Position numbers and translations under genes: made by a program. From positions 1-64,000 of the forward strand of contig NZ_JAUYNB010000038.1 in assembly GCF_030699305.1 (NCBI RefSeq): a stretch of 64,000 bases of DNA, given 5' to 3'. Below, in pieces: positions 1-9,980 of this stretch. The notes below the pieces were generated by a model. The model was given only the letters and a program-made list of their open reading frames with translations, had not been told where the DNA came from and ran no database searches. Every line of letters starts with the position of its first letter. Within the stretch, counting starts at the first letter, position 1. Source of the DNA: Novosphingobium sp. Lineage in GTDB: Bacteria; Pseudomonadota; Alphaproteobacteria; Sphingomonadales; Sphingomonadaceae.

Positions 1-12
1 TAAAGTCTAAAC

Positions 13-159
13 CGTCATGCTGAACTTGTTTCAGCATCCATTTCTCGGCCCGCACTGTCCGTGCAGGAGGAGAGATGGACCCTGAAACAAGTTCAGGGTG
101 ACGCATGTGGTGGGAACGTATGTAAACGGGATAAACACCAAACAAGTTCAGGGTGACGG
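13..159. repeat. Sphingomonad-type dispersed palindromic repeat, two inverted copies plus a partial third
   Basis: A copy at 13-39 (core CTGAACTTGTTTCAG) is followed by its near inverse at 77-103 (core CTGAAACAAGTTCAG then GGTGACG) and by a shorter third copy at 141-159. Together they form a hairpin-capable array downstream of the leftward ald gene. Such elements are common between sphingomonad genes. A role in ending the ald transcript is inference. Nothing coding is seen in 1-198. Confidence 0.7.
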
Positions 160-198
160 TTTTTTGGGGGGCTGAGGCAGGGGCCGCGCGAAAACCGC

Positions 199-1314
199 TT
201 ACCCCAACACCTCAGCTACCGGCACGTAAGCATAGCCCAGCTCGCGCGCCACGGCCTCATACGTGACCTTCCCCGCATGGACGTTCAGCCCGTTCGCCAG
301 ATGCGGGTTGGCCTTCAGCGCGGCCTTCCAGCCGAGGTCCGCGATGCGCAGCGCGTGGGGCAGGGTGACGTTGTTGAGCGCATACGTGCTGGTCCGCGCG
401 ACGCCGCCGGGCATGTTGGCGACGCAGTAATGCACCACGCCGTCCACCACGTAAGTCGGGTCGGCATGGGTGGTGGCGTGGCTGGTTTCAAAGCAGCCGC
501 CCTGATCAATCGCGACATCGACCAGCACCGCGCCCGGCTTCATGCATTTCAGCATGTCGCGCGTGACCAGCTTGGGCGCGGCGGCGCCGGGGATCAGCAC
601 TGCGCCGATCACCAGTTCGGCCTCGCAGATCATCTGTTCGATGTTGGCGCGGTTGGAGAAGCGGGTCTTGGCGCGGCTTTCGAAATGGGTGCCCAGCCGC
701 TCCAGCACTTCGGGATCGCGGTCCAGAATGGTGACGTCCGCGCCCAGGCCGACGGCCATCTGCGCCGCGTTGAAGCCCACCACACCGCCGCCGATAACCA
801 GCACCCGGCCCGGCAGCACGCCCGGCACGCCGCCCAGCAGCACACCGCGCCCGCCATGCGCCTTTTCCAGCGCGGTCGCCCCGGCCTGAATGCTCATCCG
901 GCCGGCCACCTGGCTCATCGGCTTGAGCAGGGGCAGAGTGTTGCCGGGTCCGGTGACGGTTTCATAGGCGATGGCGGTGACGCCCGACTTCACCAGATCG
1001 GCGGTCTGCTCCGGATCGGGGGCAAGGTGGAGGTAGGTGTAAAGGATCTGCCCTTCGCGCAGCATCGCCCGCTCGGCGGCTTGCGGTTCCTTGACCTTCA
1101 CGATCATTTCGCAGCCCGCGAAGACATCGGCCGCCGCGCCCTTGATCACGGCACCTGCGGTTTCGTAATCCCGGTCGGTCGCGCCGATGCCCAGACCGGC
1201 CCCGGTTTCGACCCAGACTTCATGCCCGCTGGCCACCAGTTCGCGCGCGCTTTCCGGCGTCAGGCCGACGCGGTATTCGTGGTTCTTCACTTCCCTGACG
1301 GTGCCGACGCGCAT
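199..1314 (-). CDS. ald: Alanine dehydrogenase
   Basis: This 371-residue protein has the usual length of NAD-dependent L-alanine dehydrogenase, which interconverts L-alanine and pyruvate plus ammonia. It starts [10 protein letters not shown]. The family's catalytic Lys and His are visible at about K75 (KVKEP) and H96 (YLHLAP). A Rossmann glycine motif (VIGGGVVG) sits at about 173-180. The ATG at 1314 is preceded by a purine-rich GGAG on the minus strand; the reading frame extends further upstream, but that extension is low-complexity and unlike the family. The gene is monocistronic, divergent from the DUF2157 gene across about 90 bp. The assignment is firm. Confidence 0.95.
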   Translation of the reverse strand: MRVGTVREVKNHEYRVGLTPESARELVASGHEVWVETGAGLGIGATDRDYETAGAVIKGAAADVFAGCEMIVKVKEPQAAERAMLREGQILYTYLHLAPDPEQTADLVKSGVTAIAYETVTGPGNTLPLLKPMSQVAGRMSIQAGATALEKAHGGRGVLLGGVPGVLPGRVLVIGGGVVGFNAAQMAVGLGADVTILDRDPEVLERLGTHFESRAKTRFSNRANIEQMICEAELVIGAVLIPGAAAPKLVTRDMLKCMKPGAVLVDVAIDQGGCFETSHATTHADPTYVVDGVVHYCVANMPGGVARTSTYALNNVTLPHALRIADLGWKAALKANPHLANGLNVHAGKVTYEAVARELGYAYVPVAEVLG

Positions 1315-1403
1315 GAAACGATCTCCTTTGGAGAATATCGTTACAACTGCAACCGGTTGGATGCAAGGTTGCTGGACACGGCTTACGGCGATAGGCTGAC
1401 GCC

Positions 1404-2546
1404 ATGAGCGAGCGCAAGCTGACCGCCTGGCAGGCCGCCGGGCTGATCGATGCCGATACGGCAGCGCGCATCCGCGCCTATGAAGCGCAACACAGCCGCC
1501 CGCTGGCGCTGTGGGCGGTGATCGGCATCGCGGCGCTGGCAATCGGGCTGGGCGTGGTGCTGGTGGTCGCGGCCAACTGGGATGCAATTCCGGGGCTGGT
1601 CCGGCTGGGCATTCACTTTGCGCTGATGGCCGCGCTGGCCGGGTATCTGTGGCGCGCGGGCGATGAGCTGGCGGGCCGGCAGCCGTGGCTGCACGAAGGC
1701 GCGCTGTTCGTGCTGGCGCTGCTGGGCATGGCGTTTCTGGGTCATCTGGGCCAGGTTTATCAGACCAGTTCGCCGCTGTGGCAGCCGCTCGCGCTGTGGC
1801 TGGTGCTGTTCGCGCCCGTGCTGCTGGCGCGCGGGCAAAGCTGGCTGATCGCCGCGCTGGTGTTCGTGGTGGCCACATATACCGCGTGGGATTTCGCGCG
1901 GACTTTCTGGGACGACGTTTCGACTGCGGACGCTTTGCTCATCGCGCTGGTCACCGCGCTGACAGTGCTGTTCGCGCCGCTGGGCGCGTGGCAGCGCGGA
2001 CGCTCGGCCCGCCCGGATTTCTGGCGACGGCTGGAGCAGCTGGCAGTCGTCTATGCGCTGGGCGGGGCCAGTTACGCGGCGATCTATGCCGGGGTTGAGT
2101 CGTTCCGGGGATCGGGCAACGAGCTGGTCGCCATCGCCCCGCAAGCGGTGCGCGCCGCAGTGGCGATTGGGGCGGGCGTGGTGGTCGCGCTGGTCCGCCC
2201 AACCGCATCGGGCCGCGCGGCGGGCGCCATGCTGGGCGGAACCGGGCTGCTCATGCTGCTGGCCTATCCGCTGTCGGGTAACCAGGTGGTCGGCGCGCTG
2301 CTGTTCATGGCGCTGTGGACCGGGGTGGCTGCCGCCAGCCTGCAAGGCGGCTGGCGCGGGGCGTTCCAGTTCGCCGTTGCGGTGATCGCGCTGCGGCTGA
2401 TCGTGCTGAGTTTCGAGCTGGAGGATGATCTGCTGACCAGCGGCGCGGGCCTGATTTTCAGCGGCGTGCTGATCCTGGGCGTGGCGTGGATCGCCTTGCG
2501 CGTGGCCCGCCGGTTTGCGCCGCCCAGGGAAGGAGCATCAGCATGA
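1404..2546 (+). CDS. DUF2157 family integral membrane protein
   Basis: This 380-residue protein opens with a short soluble segment (TAWQAAGLIDADTAARIRAYE) typical of the DUF2157 N-terminal domain, followed by about ten hydrophobic membrane segments from residue 40 onward. Family members have no assigned biochemical role. It overlaps the next gene by an ATGA, and DUF2157 is often paired with a GDYXXLXY protein, as here. The two probably form one membrane-associated unit. Function is unknown. Confidence 0.85.
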   Translation: MSERKLTAWQAAGLIDADTAARIRAYEAQHSRPLALWAVIGIAALAIGLGVVLVVAANWDAIPGLVRLGIHFALMAALAGYLWRAGDELAGRQPWLHEGALFVLALLGMAFLGHLGQVYQTSSPLWQPLALWLVLFAPVLLARGQSWLIAALVFVVATYTAWDFARTFWDDVSTADALLIALVTALTVLFAPLGAWQRGRSARPDFWRRLEQLAVVYALGGASYAAIYAGVESFRGSGNELVAIAPQAVRAAVAIGAGVVVALVRPTASGRAAGAMLGGTGLLMLLAYPLSGNQVVGALLFMALWTGVAAASLQGGWRGAFQFAVAVIALRLIVLSFELEDDLLTSGAGLIFSGVLILGVAWIALRVARRFAPPREGASA

Positions 2547-3097
2547 CCCGGACCGGCTTGCTGCGTTCGCTGCTGCTGGCCCTGCCGCTGGCGGGCCTGG
2601 CCGGGCTGTGGGGGTGGAGCGACCACCAGAGCAGGCAGGGCACCGATTGGGACATCCCGGTGCAGGGCTATGATCCGCGCGATCTGCTGCGCGGGCATTA
2701 TGTGCAGTTCCGCTATGACTGGCCGGGGATCGAAACCGTAGCTGATGAAGATCCGATGGCGTGGAATGGCGGGCGAGGCGTGTGTCTTGAAGGGCGCGCG
2801 CCCGTGCTGACCCGTGCGTCGATCTATCCGCCGCCAGTGGAAGCCGCAGCCTTGCCGTCTGATTTGCCGCTGCCTGAATGCCCGCAGCTGGCCCGCGCCG
2901 AAGCGCCGCTGCCGGGCCAGCCGACCGGCACCGAAGGCGGGCGGCTCTATATCCCGCAAGCCGCTGCCGACCGGCTGAATGCCCAGTTGGCCGATCCAAA
3001 GCTGCAAGGGATCGTCCGGGTGCGGCTGCGGCCGGATGGTCACCTTACCCCGCTCGGGCTGACGTTCCGCCCACGTCCGGTTCAGCCTGCCGAATAG
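2543..3097 (+). CDS. GDYXXLXY domain protein, DUF2157 partner
   Basis: This 184-residue protein has one N-terminal membrane anchor (LLRSLLLALPLAGLAGLWGW) followed by the family motif, here in the form GYDPRDLLRGHYVQFRYDW, at about residues 43-61. The ATG at 2543 sits inside the stop of the upstream gene, with an AGGGAAGGAG just before it, so translation is coupled. The rest is predicted periplasmic. The two-gene arrangement is well known in proteobacteria, but the role of the pair is not established. Confidence 0.85.
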   Translation: MTRTGLLRSLLLALPLAGLAGLWGWSDHQSRQGTDWDIPVQGYDPRDLLRGHYVQFRYDWPGIETVADEDPMAWNGGRGVCLEGRAPVLTRASIYPPPVEAAALPSDLPLPECPQLARAEAPLPGQPTGTEGGRLYIPQAAADRLNAQLADPKLQGIVRVRLRPDGHLTPLGLTFRPRPVQPAE

Positions 3098-3102
3098 GGG
3101 CG

Positions 3103-3927
3103 ATGCTGGCCGCTCCCGATCCGCGATTGCTGGCGGCGCTGCTGGCGCTGGTTCGGCAGCAGGCCGGGGCCGGGCTGACGGTGATCGGCCTGTGCGGCGC
3201 GCAAGGGGCGGGTAAATCGACGCTGGTTGCGGCGCTGGCCGGGGCGCTGGAGGATGGCGGTCTGCCCACGGCGGTGTTGTCGCTCGACGATCTTTACCGG
3301 ACCCGCCGCGAACGGCAGCGGCTGGCGGCGCAGGTTCATCCGCTGCTTTTGACGCGCGGCGTGCCGGGCACGCACGATATCGCGCTGGGGCTGGCAGTGG
3401 TCGCGGCGCTGGAGCGGGGGGAAGCGGCCGCGCTCCCCCGGTTCGACAAGGCCGCTGACGATCGCGCGGCCGAGCGCGACTGGCCCGCTGCCGCCGCGGA
3501 CACGCGGGTGCTGCTGCTGGAAGGCTGGTGCCTGGGCGCGCGCCCGCAAGCCGCAGCGGCGCTGGTCGATCCGGTCAACCCGCTTGAAGCGCAGGAGGAT
3601 CCCGGCGGGATCTGGCGCGGTTATGCCAACGCTGCGCTCGCCGGGGAATACCAGCTGTTGTTTGCCCGGCTGGACGCGCTGGTGCTGCTCGCCGCGCCGG
3701 GGTGGGACGTGGTGGCCCGCTGGCGCGAACAGCAGGAGGCCGAACTGCGCGCGCGATCAGGCCCGGCTGCGGCGGGCGTGATGACGCCCGATCAGGTCAC
3801 CCGGTTCATTGCCCACTATGAACGGCTGACCCGCCACATCCTGGCCGAAATGCCGCCCCGCGCCGATCTGCTGGTGCGGCTGGGCGCCGCGCGTGAGGTG
3901 CTGGCGCTGACCCGCCGGAACGGTTGA
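3103..3927 (+). CDS. D-glycerate 3-kinase-like P-loop kinase
   Basis: This 274-residue protein has a Walker A motif (GAQGAGKST) near residue 33, a PRFDKA segment near 113, and a LLEGWCLGARP segment near 135. These are features of the GLYK/YggC-like branch of the phosphoribulokinase/uridine kinase superfamily. Plant members phosphorylate D-glycerate to 3-phosphoglycerate. The bacterial substrate is probably the same but is inferred. The gene starts 5 bp after the upstream stop, so it is likely co-transcribed with the DUF2157 pair. It ends 9 bp short of the convergent ftsK. Confidence 0.8.
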   Translation: MLAAPDPRLLAALLALVRQQAGAGLTVIGLCGAQGAGKSTLVAALAGALEDGGLPTAVLSLDDLYRTRRERQRLAAQVHPLLLTRGVPGTHDIALGLAVVAALERGEAAALPRFDKAADDRAAERDWPAAAADTRVLLLEGWCLGARPQAAAALVDPVNPLEAQEDPGGIWRGYANAALAGEYQLLFARLDALVLLAAPGWDVVARWREQQEAELRARSGPAAAGVMTPDQVTRFIAHYERLTRHILAEMPPRADLLVRLGAAREVLALTRRNG

Positions 3928-3936
3928 CGCAGCGGT

Positions 3937-6294
3937 CTACAGCGGGTTGCCATCACGGTCGCGGTAGATGTCGCGGCGGCCGACATGGTTGGCCGGGCCG
4001 ACAAAGCCGTCCGCTTCCATCCGTTCCACCCATTTCGCCGCCGTGTTATAGCCCACGCCCAGTTGCCGCTGCAGCCAGCTGGCCGAGGCTTTCTGGCTTT
4101 CGAACACGATCTGGCAGGCCTGCCGATACTTGCGCTCATCCGGGTTGTCGGATGCGGTCGCATCCAGATCATCGAAGCCAAAGCTGCCATCCTCCGGCTC
4201 TTCGGTGACGCTGTCGACGTATTCCGGGCTGCCCTGACCGCGCCAGTAATCGGCGATCCGTTCCACTTCCTCGTCCGATACGAACGGCCCGTGGACGCGG
4301 CGGACGGGATCGGTGTTGGGTTTGTAAAGCATGTCGCCCTTGCCCAGCAGCTGTTCGGCACCCTGCTCACCCAGAATGGTGCGGCTGTCGATCCGGCTGG
4401 TGACGGCAAAGCTGATCCGGGTCGGCAGGTTGGCCTTGATCACGCCGGTGATGACATCGACCGAGGGGCGCTGGGTCGCCATGATCAGGTGGATGCCCGC
4501 CGCCCGGCTTTTCTGGCTGAGCCGCTGGATCAGGACTTCGATTTCCTTGCCGACCGTGACCATCAGGTCGGCCAGTTCGTCGACGATCACCACGATCTGC
4601 GGCAGCGGCTGGTAATCGAGCTGCTGTTCCTCGAACAGTTCCTCGCCGGTATCGGGGTCGAACCCGATCTGGATGCGGCGGCCCAGCGGCTTGCCCTTGG
4701 CGGCGGCACTGCGGACCTTTTCGTTGAAACCGGCCAGGTTGCGCACCGACAACTCGCTCATCTGGCGATAGCGGCGTTCCATTTCCTCGACCGCCCATTT
4801 CAGCGCGCGCACCGCCTTGGCTGGTTCTGTGACCACGGGGGAAAGCAGATGCGGAATGTTGTCATACGACTTCAGTTCCAGCACTTTGGGATCGACCAGG
4901 ATCATCCGGCACTGCGCCGGGGTCAGCCGGTAGAGCAGCGACAGCAGGATGCAGTTGAGGCCCACCGATTTGCCCGATCCGGTGGTCCCGGCCACCAGCA
5001 GGTGCGGCATCGCGGCAAGATCGGCCACCACCGGCTCCCCGGCGATATCCTTGCCCAGGATGATCGGCAGCATCGCCTTGGACGCGGCGAACTGTTCGCA
5101 CGCGATCAGCTCCTTGAAGCCCACCATCTGGCGGTCGGCATTGGGCAGTTCGATGCCCATGACGGTGCGGCCGGGGATCGAGGAGACGCGCGCGGAAATC
5201 GCGCTCATGTTGCGGGCAATATCGTCGGCCAGCCCAACCACGCGGCTGGCCTTGATGCCAGGAGCCGGTTCCAGTTCATACATGGTCACGACCGGGCCGG
5301 TGCGCACGGCGGTAATCTCGCCCTTTACGTTGAAATCGTCGAGCACGGTTTCCAGCAGGCGGGCGTTGCGTTCCAGCGCCAGCTTGTCGATCTTCTGGTG
5401 CGAATTGGGCGGGGCATCGTCCAGCAGGTCCAGCCCCGGCAACTCATAGCTGTCGAACAGATCGCCCTGCCGCGCGGATGAACCCAGCTGGGCGGGCTTG
5501 ATCGGGCGGGTGGGATCGGTGATTTCGGGCGCGCGGCGCGGCGCGGCGGCCAGTTCGGGGCGCGGGGCGGCGCGCTCCTCACGCGGTTGCTTGTCCCGGG
5601 CAACCGGGATGGCCGCGCCGCCCGACGCCGGAACGGCCCGGCGGCGCTGGAGTGCGCGCGGCAGGGTGAACAGGCTGCCCCAGTCCACCGCAAACACCCG
5701 CCCGGCCAGCACTGCACCGCCGCCCAGACAGGCGATGGCGACCGCCAGGATCGACCAGCCGCGCGCCGCTTCGGGCAGGAATGTGGCCAGCGCGCGGATC
5801 GCGCTTGCCCCTAGCAGGCCAGCGATGCCGCCAAGCCCGGCGGGCAGCGAACCGCGCGCCTGATCGAACGCCAGCGTCAGCACGGTGGCCAGCAGGGCCA
5901 TCGCAAACAGCAGCACGCCAATCGGCCGCCACCACGCATGGTCGGCGTGGGGGACGCCTTCGTCATCTTCTTCGACCAGCCGCCACAGCTTGCGCGAAAA
6001 GACATAGAGCAGCGGCAGGAACAACGCGGACACCGGCCCGAACAGGAATAGCGCGCGTTCCGCCGCCCATGCCCCGGCAAGGCCCATCCAGTTGGCCACC
6101 CCGCCGCCCGCCGCGGTCGAAGTGCTGGGATCGGTCTGGTGATAGCTGACCAATGCGAGCGCCAGAAACACCATCCCGCCGAGCAGGGCGAGCGAGCCGG
6201 CGATTTCCGCACTGCGCCGGACACTGCGCCTGAGCGCCGCGCGCCAATCGACGCGCGCGCCGCGCTGTCCTGCCGAACTGGGCCGTGTTGCCAT
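3937..6294 (-). CDS. ftsK: DNA translocase FtsK
   Basis: This 785-residue protein is the septal DNA pump that clears and aligns chromosome termini for XerCD dimer resolution. The N-terminal third carries about four membrane segments (GSLALLGGMVFLALALVSY and later), followed by a short Pro/Ala/Arg-rich linker. The motor has Walker A (GTTGSGKS) near residue 436 and Walker B (VIVDELADLMV). A winged-helix gamma domain lies at the C terminus, containing QRQLGVGYNTAAKWVERME. The linker is short compared with E. coli FtsK, as in other alphaproteobacteria. The ATG at 6294 is preceded by AGGGGAG and the first residues are MATRPSS. An upstream in-frame ATG at 6348 is less likely. Confidence 0.95.
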   Translation of the reverse strand: MATRPSSAGQRGARVDWRAALRRSVRRSAEIAGSLALLGGMVFLALALVSYHQTDPSTSTAAGGGVANWMGLAGAWAAERALFLFGPVSALFLPLLYVFSRKLWRLVEEDDEGVPHADHAWWRPIGVLLFAMALLATVLTLAFDQARGSLPAGLGGIAGLLGASAIRALATFLPEAARGWSILAVAIACLGGGAVLAGRVFAVDWGSLFTLPRALQRRRAVPASGGAAIPVARDKQPREERAAPRPELAAAPRRAPEITDPTRPIKPAQLGSSARQGDLFDSYELPGLDLLDDAPPNSHQKIDKLALERNARLLETVLDDFNVKGEITAVRTGPVVTMYELEPAPGIKASRVVGLADDIARNMSAISARVSSIPGRTVMGIELPNADRQMVGFKELIACEQFAASKAMLPIILGKDIAGEPVVADLAAMPHLLVAGTTGSGKSVGLNCILLSLLYRLTPAQCRMILVDPKVLELKSYDNIPHLLSPVVTEPAKAVRALKWAVEEMERRYRQMSELSVRNLAGFNEKVRSAAAKGKPLGRRIQIGFDPDTGEELFEEQQLDYQPLPQIVVIVDELADLMVTVGKEIEVLIQRLSQKSRAAGIHLIMATQRPSVDVITGVIKANLPTRISFAVTSRIDSRTILGEQGAEQLLGKGDMLYKPNTDPVRRVHGPFVSDEEVERIADYWRGQGSPEYVDSVTEEPEDGSFGFDDLDATASDNPDERKYRQACQIVFESQKASASWLQRQLGVGYNTAAKWVERMEADGFVGPANHVGRRDIYRDRDGNPL

Positions 6295-6375
6295 GATGCT
6301 CCCCTGTGCTGGACCGGTGTTATGCGCCTGTGGGTGACTCCGCGTCAAGAATCCACGGGATTCCGGCGAGTCGGT

Positions 6376-6924
6376 TCACCGCAAATGCCCATCGATCGCG
6401 GCCCAGCGCGGCCACCGCAGCCGCCGCGCGGCGTGCGGGTTGAGGCCGCCCAGTGCGATTGCGGGCACGCCTGTGCGGCCGGCCAGCAACCGGAACCGCA
6501 GCGGTCCAAGCACTTTTCCGCCGGGGTGCGAGCGGGTCGGGAACACGGGCGACAACAGCACCGCAGCGGCGCGGCGGGCGCGGCGCAGTTCATGCAGCGA
6601 ATGGACCGTGACCAGCCGCAGCGTGGCAGGGCCGCGTGCCAGCAGGTGCGGCGCACCGTAAGCGCCGTCAGCCCCCCAGCGCCGGGCCTGTGACGCGCTG
6701 CCCGACAGGATCATCAAGTGGCCGCGCTGCCCGGCCAGCCGTTTCAACGCATCGAACCGCGCGCGGCGCTCAGGCGCAGGCAGGTGATAGTGCCGGAACA
6801 CCAGCCCGCTTCCGCGCGGCAGGCGGCGCAGGATGGTTTCCAGCGCGGCATCGTTGCGCGCATCGGTCAGCAGCCAGATGTCAGGGAGGGGGTGGATGAT
6901 CGGGAAGGGCTGGCGCGGCGGCAT
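6376..6924 (-). CDS. Thiamine phosphate synthase / TenI family protein
   Basis: This 182-residue TIM-barrel protein resembles ThiE/TenI: WLLTDAR near the N terminus, LSPVFPTRSHPGGKVLGPLRF near 125, and IALGGLNPHAARRL near 160. ThiE couples the thiamine thiazole and pyrimidine moieties; TenI is a thiazole tautomerase. The protein is shorter than typical ThiE (about 210), so a TenI-like or divergent role is possible. No other thiamine gene is nearby. It is divergent from the YggS gene across 22 bp, so the two promoters must overlap each other's 5' ends. Confidence 0.75.
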   Translation of the reverse strand: MPPRQPFPIIHPLPDIWLLTDARNDAALETILRRLPRGSGLVFRHYHLPAPERRARFDALKRLAGQRGHLMILSGSASQARRWGADGAYGAPHLLARGPATLRLVTVHSLHELRRARRAAAVLLSPVFPTRSHPGGKVLGPLRFRLLAGRTGVPAIALGGLNPHAARRLRWPRWAAIDGHLR

Positions 6925-6946
6925 CGCCCCGCTATAGCAGCGCGCC

Positions 6947-7600
6947 ATGGAACAGGCACTCGAAGAAGTTCGCACCCGCATCGTCCACGCCGCCCGGATC
7001 GCGCGCCGCGAACCCGGCGAAGTCACGCTGATCGCGGTCAGCAAGACCCATCCGGCCGAGGCAATTGCTCCGCTGATCGCGGCGGGCCAGCGTGTGTTCG
7101 GCGAAAACCGGGTGCAGGAAACGGCAGAAAAGTGGCCCGCCTTGCGCGCCGCGCATCCGGATATCGAAGTGCATCTGGTCGGCCAGCTGCAATCGAACAA
7201 GGCCGATGAAGCGGTTGCGCTGTTCGATTGCATCCACTCGGTCGACCGGCCTTCGCTGGTTACCGCGCTGGGCAAGGCGATGGACAAGGCCGGGCGGCGG
7301 GTGCCGTGCTTCGTGCAGGTCAACATCGGCGCGGAAGAGCAGAAGGGTGGCTGTGCCATGGCAGATCTGCCCGCGCTGCTGGATCAGGCCCGCGCGGCGG
7401 ACCTGCCCGTCATTGGCCTGATGTGCGTGCCGCCTGCGGGGATTGAGGCCGCGCCGTTTTTCGCCCTGCTCGACAAGCTGGCGCGCGACCATGGTCTGGC
7501 GGGGCGCAGCATGGGGATGAGCGACGATTTCGAAACGGCGATCATGCTGGGCGCAACCCACGTGCGGGTCGGCTCCGCGCTGTTCGGCGCGCGGGGGTAG
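6947..7600 (+). CDS. YggS family pyridoxal-phosphate homeostasis protein
   Basis: This 217-residue protein is a full-length YggS/PLPBP homologue. These bind PLP without catalysing a reaction and buffer vitamin B6 and amino-acid pools. The Schiff-base lysine lies in LIAVSKTHP near residue 35, and the family blocks FGENRVQE, HLVGQLQSNK and GMSDDFETAI are present. The ATG at 6947 is 22 bp from the divergent ThiE-like gene. A strong palindrome downstream ends the transcript. Confidence 0.92.
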   Translation: MEQALEEVRTRIVHAARIARREPGEVTLIAVSKTHPAEAIAPLIAAGQRVFGENRVQETAEKWPALRAAHPDIEVHLVGQLQSNKADEAVALFDCIHSVDRPSLVTALGKAMDKAGRRVPCFVQVNIGAEEQKGGCAMADLPALLDQARAADLPVIGLMCVPPAGIEAAPFFALLDKLARDHGLAGRSMGMSDDFETAIMLGATHVRVGSALFGARG

Positions 7601-7629
7601 CGTTACCGCAGGCAGCATCGGCCCAACGA

Positions 7630-7661
7630 AAAGGGGCGGCTGGTTGCCCGGCCGCCCCTTT
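7630..7661. terminator. Bidirectional rho-independent-like terminator
   Basis: An 11-bp perfect stem (AAAGGGGCGGC / GCCGCCCCTTT) with a 10-nt loop lies between the converging YggS and TonB-receptor genes. The A and T runs at its ends give a U-tract-like flank in both directions. Confidence 0.8.
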
Positions 7662-7682
7662 CCTGTTGCGTTACCGCAAGGC

Positions 7683-9980
7683 TCAGAAATCGTAGCCGAT
7701 TTCGATGCCCAGCACGCGGCCCTTGTTGAGCGGCGAGAACGAGCCGGTCTTCGGGTTCTGCCCGAACGGCACGTCAACCCCGGTCGACAGCGGTCCGCCG
7801 AAGATCGCGGCCTGCGTCGCGGTGCCCAACTGGGTGTCGCCGCCATGCTGCACTTCGTCCAGCAGGTTCTTGGCATAGATCGACACGGTCAGCCCGGTGC
7901 CGCTCTTCCACGCCAGGTTGGCTTCCAGGTTGTCGGATGCCGTGATCCAGCCAAAGTTGCTGTCGGTATAGGCGTAGCGATCACGGTGCTGCCACGAAAC
8001 GCGGCCGGTCAGTGCACTGCCATCGCCCAACGGGAAGTCAGCAATAACACCCGCGCCATAAGTCCACTTGGGCGTGCGCGGCAGTTGCAGGACGAGGTCG
8101 GCAGCGTTCACCACGTTGTCGCCGGTCAGGTCGAACTTCACCGTCTTGTAGCGCGCGTTGACGTAGCCAACGTTCCCCGTGAACAGGAAGTTGCTGCTGG
8201 CGGCAAAGCGGAGTTCGCCTTCGAAGCCTTCGATCTTGGCATCGGCCGTGTTGTAGATCGACTGCGAAACGCCCGAAGCCGAGGCCTGGTTGATTTCGCG
8301 CTGCATGTTGCCGACATCGGTGCGGAAGGCCGCAACGTTGATGGTCAGCTTGCGATCATCGGTCTGATACTTCGCACCGATTTCGTAGCTGTCGACCTGT
8401 TCCTCGTCGAACGACAGGCCGCGGGTGGCTGCGACCAGTTCGAACGCGTTGGCGTTGGTCACGCGGAAGTTATAGCCGCCCGAACGGAAGCCGCGGGTCC
8501 AGTTGGCATAGACCTGCGCGCGGTTGCTGAACTTGTACTGCGCACCCAGCTTGGGGCTCCAGCTTTCCCAGGTCTTCTTGTCCGAGAAGCCGTTGTTCTC
8601 GGTCGGGATCAGCGGGTTCGTGCCGGTCTGCGGGCAGGTGGCAGCAACCATCGAGCACGCCGGGCGCGGACGGATGTAGGTGATGTCCACATCCTTGGTT
8701 TCCTTCGACCAGCGCACGCCGGCGGTCAGGGTCAGCGCATCGGTGACGTCGAAATCACCCGAAGCGAACAGGCCCAGCACATCGTGGTCCTGCGCGCCGC
8801 CGCCATACTGGCTGGTCGGGCTGATGAAGGTCGGGAAGAAGCGCAGTTCATCATAGCGCAGCTTCTGGGTGAACCAGAACGCACCGGTGGTCAGGTCGAA
8901 CGCGCCGAACCGCTGGTTGAAGCGCAGTTCGTCAGAGAACTGCTCCTGCTCGAAGCGGGTGTTCGAATGGAAGATGAAGCGCGGCGTGGAATCGATGTCG
9001 CCGCCGGTCGATGCACTGTAATTGCGCCAGCCGAAGATGTTGGTCAGCTTGCCGTCACCGATGTCGATTTCGGTCTTGTGGCTGCCGAACAGGGTTTCGT
9101 TTTCATAGAAGCCCGGATTGTCGATCGAGAAATCGAACGTGTCGCGCTTGTAGATCCCGTGGTTCTGGGCCGACGGACCATCGCCCTTCGAATGGAAGTA
9201 TTCCAGCTTGCCGACCATGCGGACGGTTTCGGCCGGCAGGAACTCCAGTGCGCCGCGCACGATTTCCGTGCTGGCCTTGCCGTGGTTCGTGCCGTCGAAC
9301 AGGTTCTTGAAGTACCCGCCGTCGTTGTTGAAATAGGCGCCGAACTTGAAGTTCAGCTTGTCGGTCACGATCGGGCCGGACACGACGCCCGACACCGAGA
9401 AGTTCGGGCCGCCGCGGCCGCCATCAATCGGGCCGTCAACCGACATCTTGACCTTGCCGCGGTAATCCGGGGTCGGATCGCCGGTGTTGATGATCACCGC
9501 GCCACCGGTTGTGTTGCGGCCGAACAGGATGCCCTGCGGACCGCGTGCGATTTCGACCGAACCCAGGTCGAACATGTCGAACACCAGGCCGTTGTTGACG
9601 CCCATGTAAATGCCGTCGACGAATACGCCGACCGTCGGGTCGATCGACGGGATCGAGCTGTTCACGCCCAGGCCGCGGATCGAGAAGTTGGCGGTCCCGC
9701 GCGAAGTGCCGACCTGATCGAGCGACACGTTCGGGGTGCTGTAGGACAGCGATTGCAGGTCGCGGACCTTGATCGCATCCAGAGTGCTCTGGCTGAACGC
9801 GGTGACCGCGAGCGGCACGGACTGAACGTTCTCCACGTCCTTCTTCTTGGTCGCGGTGACGACGATGTCGGCGGTCAGCGCGTCGATCGCGCTGCCTTCT
9901 TCCTGCGCGAAGGCAGGGGTGGAAATGGCCAGCAGGCTGGCACTGGCGAGCAACAGCTTCGCCGGATTGTTCTTGGTCAT
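7683..9980 (-). CDS. TonB-dependent outer-membrane receptor
   Basis: This 765-residue protein has a clear signal peptide (KLLLASASLLAISTPAFA, cleaved before QEEGS). A short linker with IVVTATKKKD near residue 40 leads to a plug domain (SVPLAVTAFS, SIRGLGVNSS, VGVFVDGIYMG). It ends as a 22-strand-type barrel with terminal IGYDF, where a C-terminal aromatic is expected for BAM recognition. It resembles the large sphingomonad receptor family. The ligand cannot be read from the sequence and no transport operon flanks it. The 450 bp upstream leave room for its own regulation. Confidence 0.92.
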   Translation of the reverse strand: MTKNNPAKLLLASASLLAISTPAFAQEEGSAIDALTADIVVTATKKKDVENVQSVPLAVTAFSQSTLDAIKVRDLQSLSYSTPNVSLDQVGTSRGTANFSIRGLGVNSSIPSIDPTVGVFVDGIYMGVNNGLVFDMFDLGSVEIARGPQGILFGRNTTGGAVIINTGDPTPDYRGKVKMSVDGPIDGGRGGPNFSVSGVVSGPIVTDKLNFKFGAYFNNDGGYFKNLFDGTNHGKASTEIVRGALEFLPAETVRMVGKLEYFHSKGDGPSAQNHGIYKRDTFDFSIDNPGFYENETLFGSHKTEIDIGDGKLTNIFGWRNYSASTGGDIDSTPRFIFHSNTRFEQEQFSDELRFNQRFGAFDLTTGAFWFTQKLRYDELRFFPTFISPTSQYGGGAQDHDVLGLFASGDFDVTDALTLTAGVRWSKETKDVDITYIRPRPACSMVAATCPQTGTNPLIPTENNGFSDKKTWESWSPKLGAQYKFSNRAQVYANWTRGFRSGGYNFRVTNANAFELVAATRGLSFDEEQVDSYEIGAKYQTDDRKLTINVAAFRTDVGNMQREINQASASGVSQSIYNTADAKIEGFEGELRFAASSNFLFTGNVGYVNARYKTVKFDLTGDNVVNAADLVLQLPRTPKWTYGAGVIADFPLGDGSALTGRVSWQHRDRYAYTDSNFGWITASDNLEANLAWKSGTGLTVSIYAKNLLDEVQHGGDTQLGTATQAAIFGGPLSTGVDVPFGQNPKTGSFSPLNKGRVLGIEIGYDF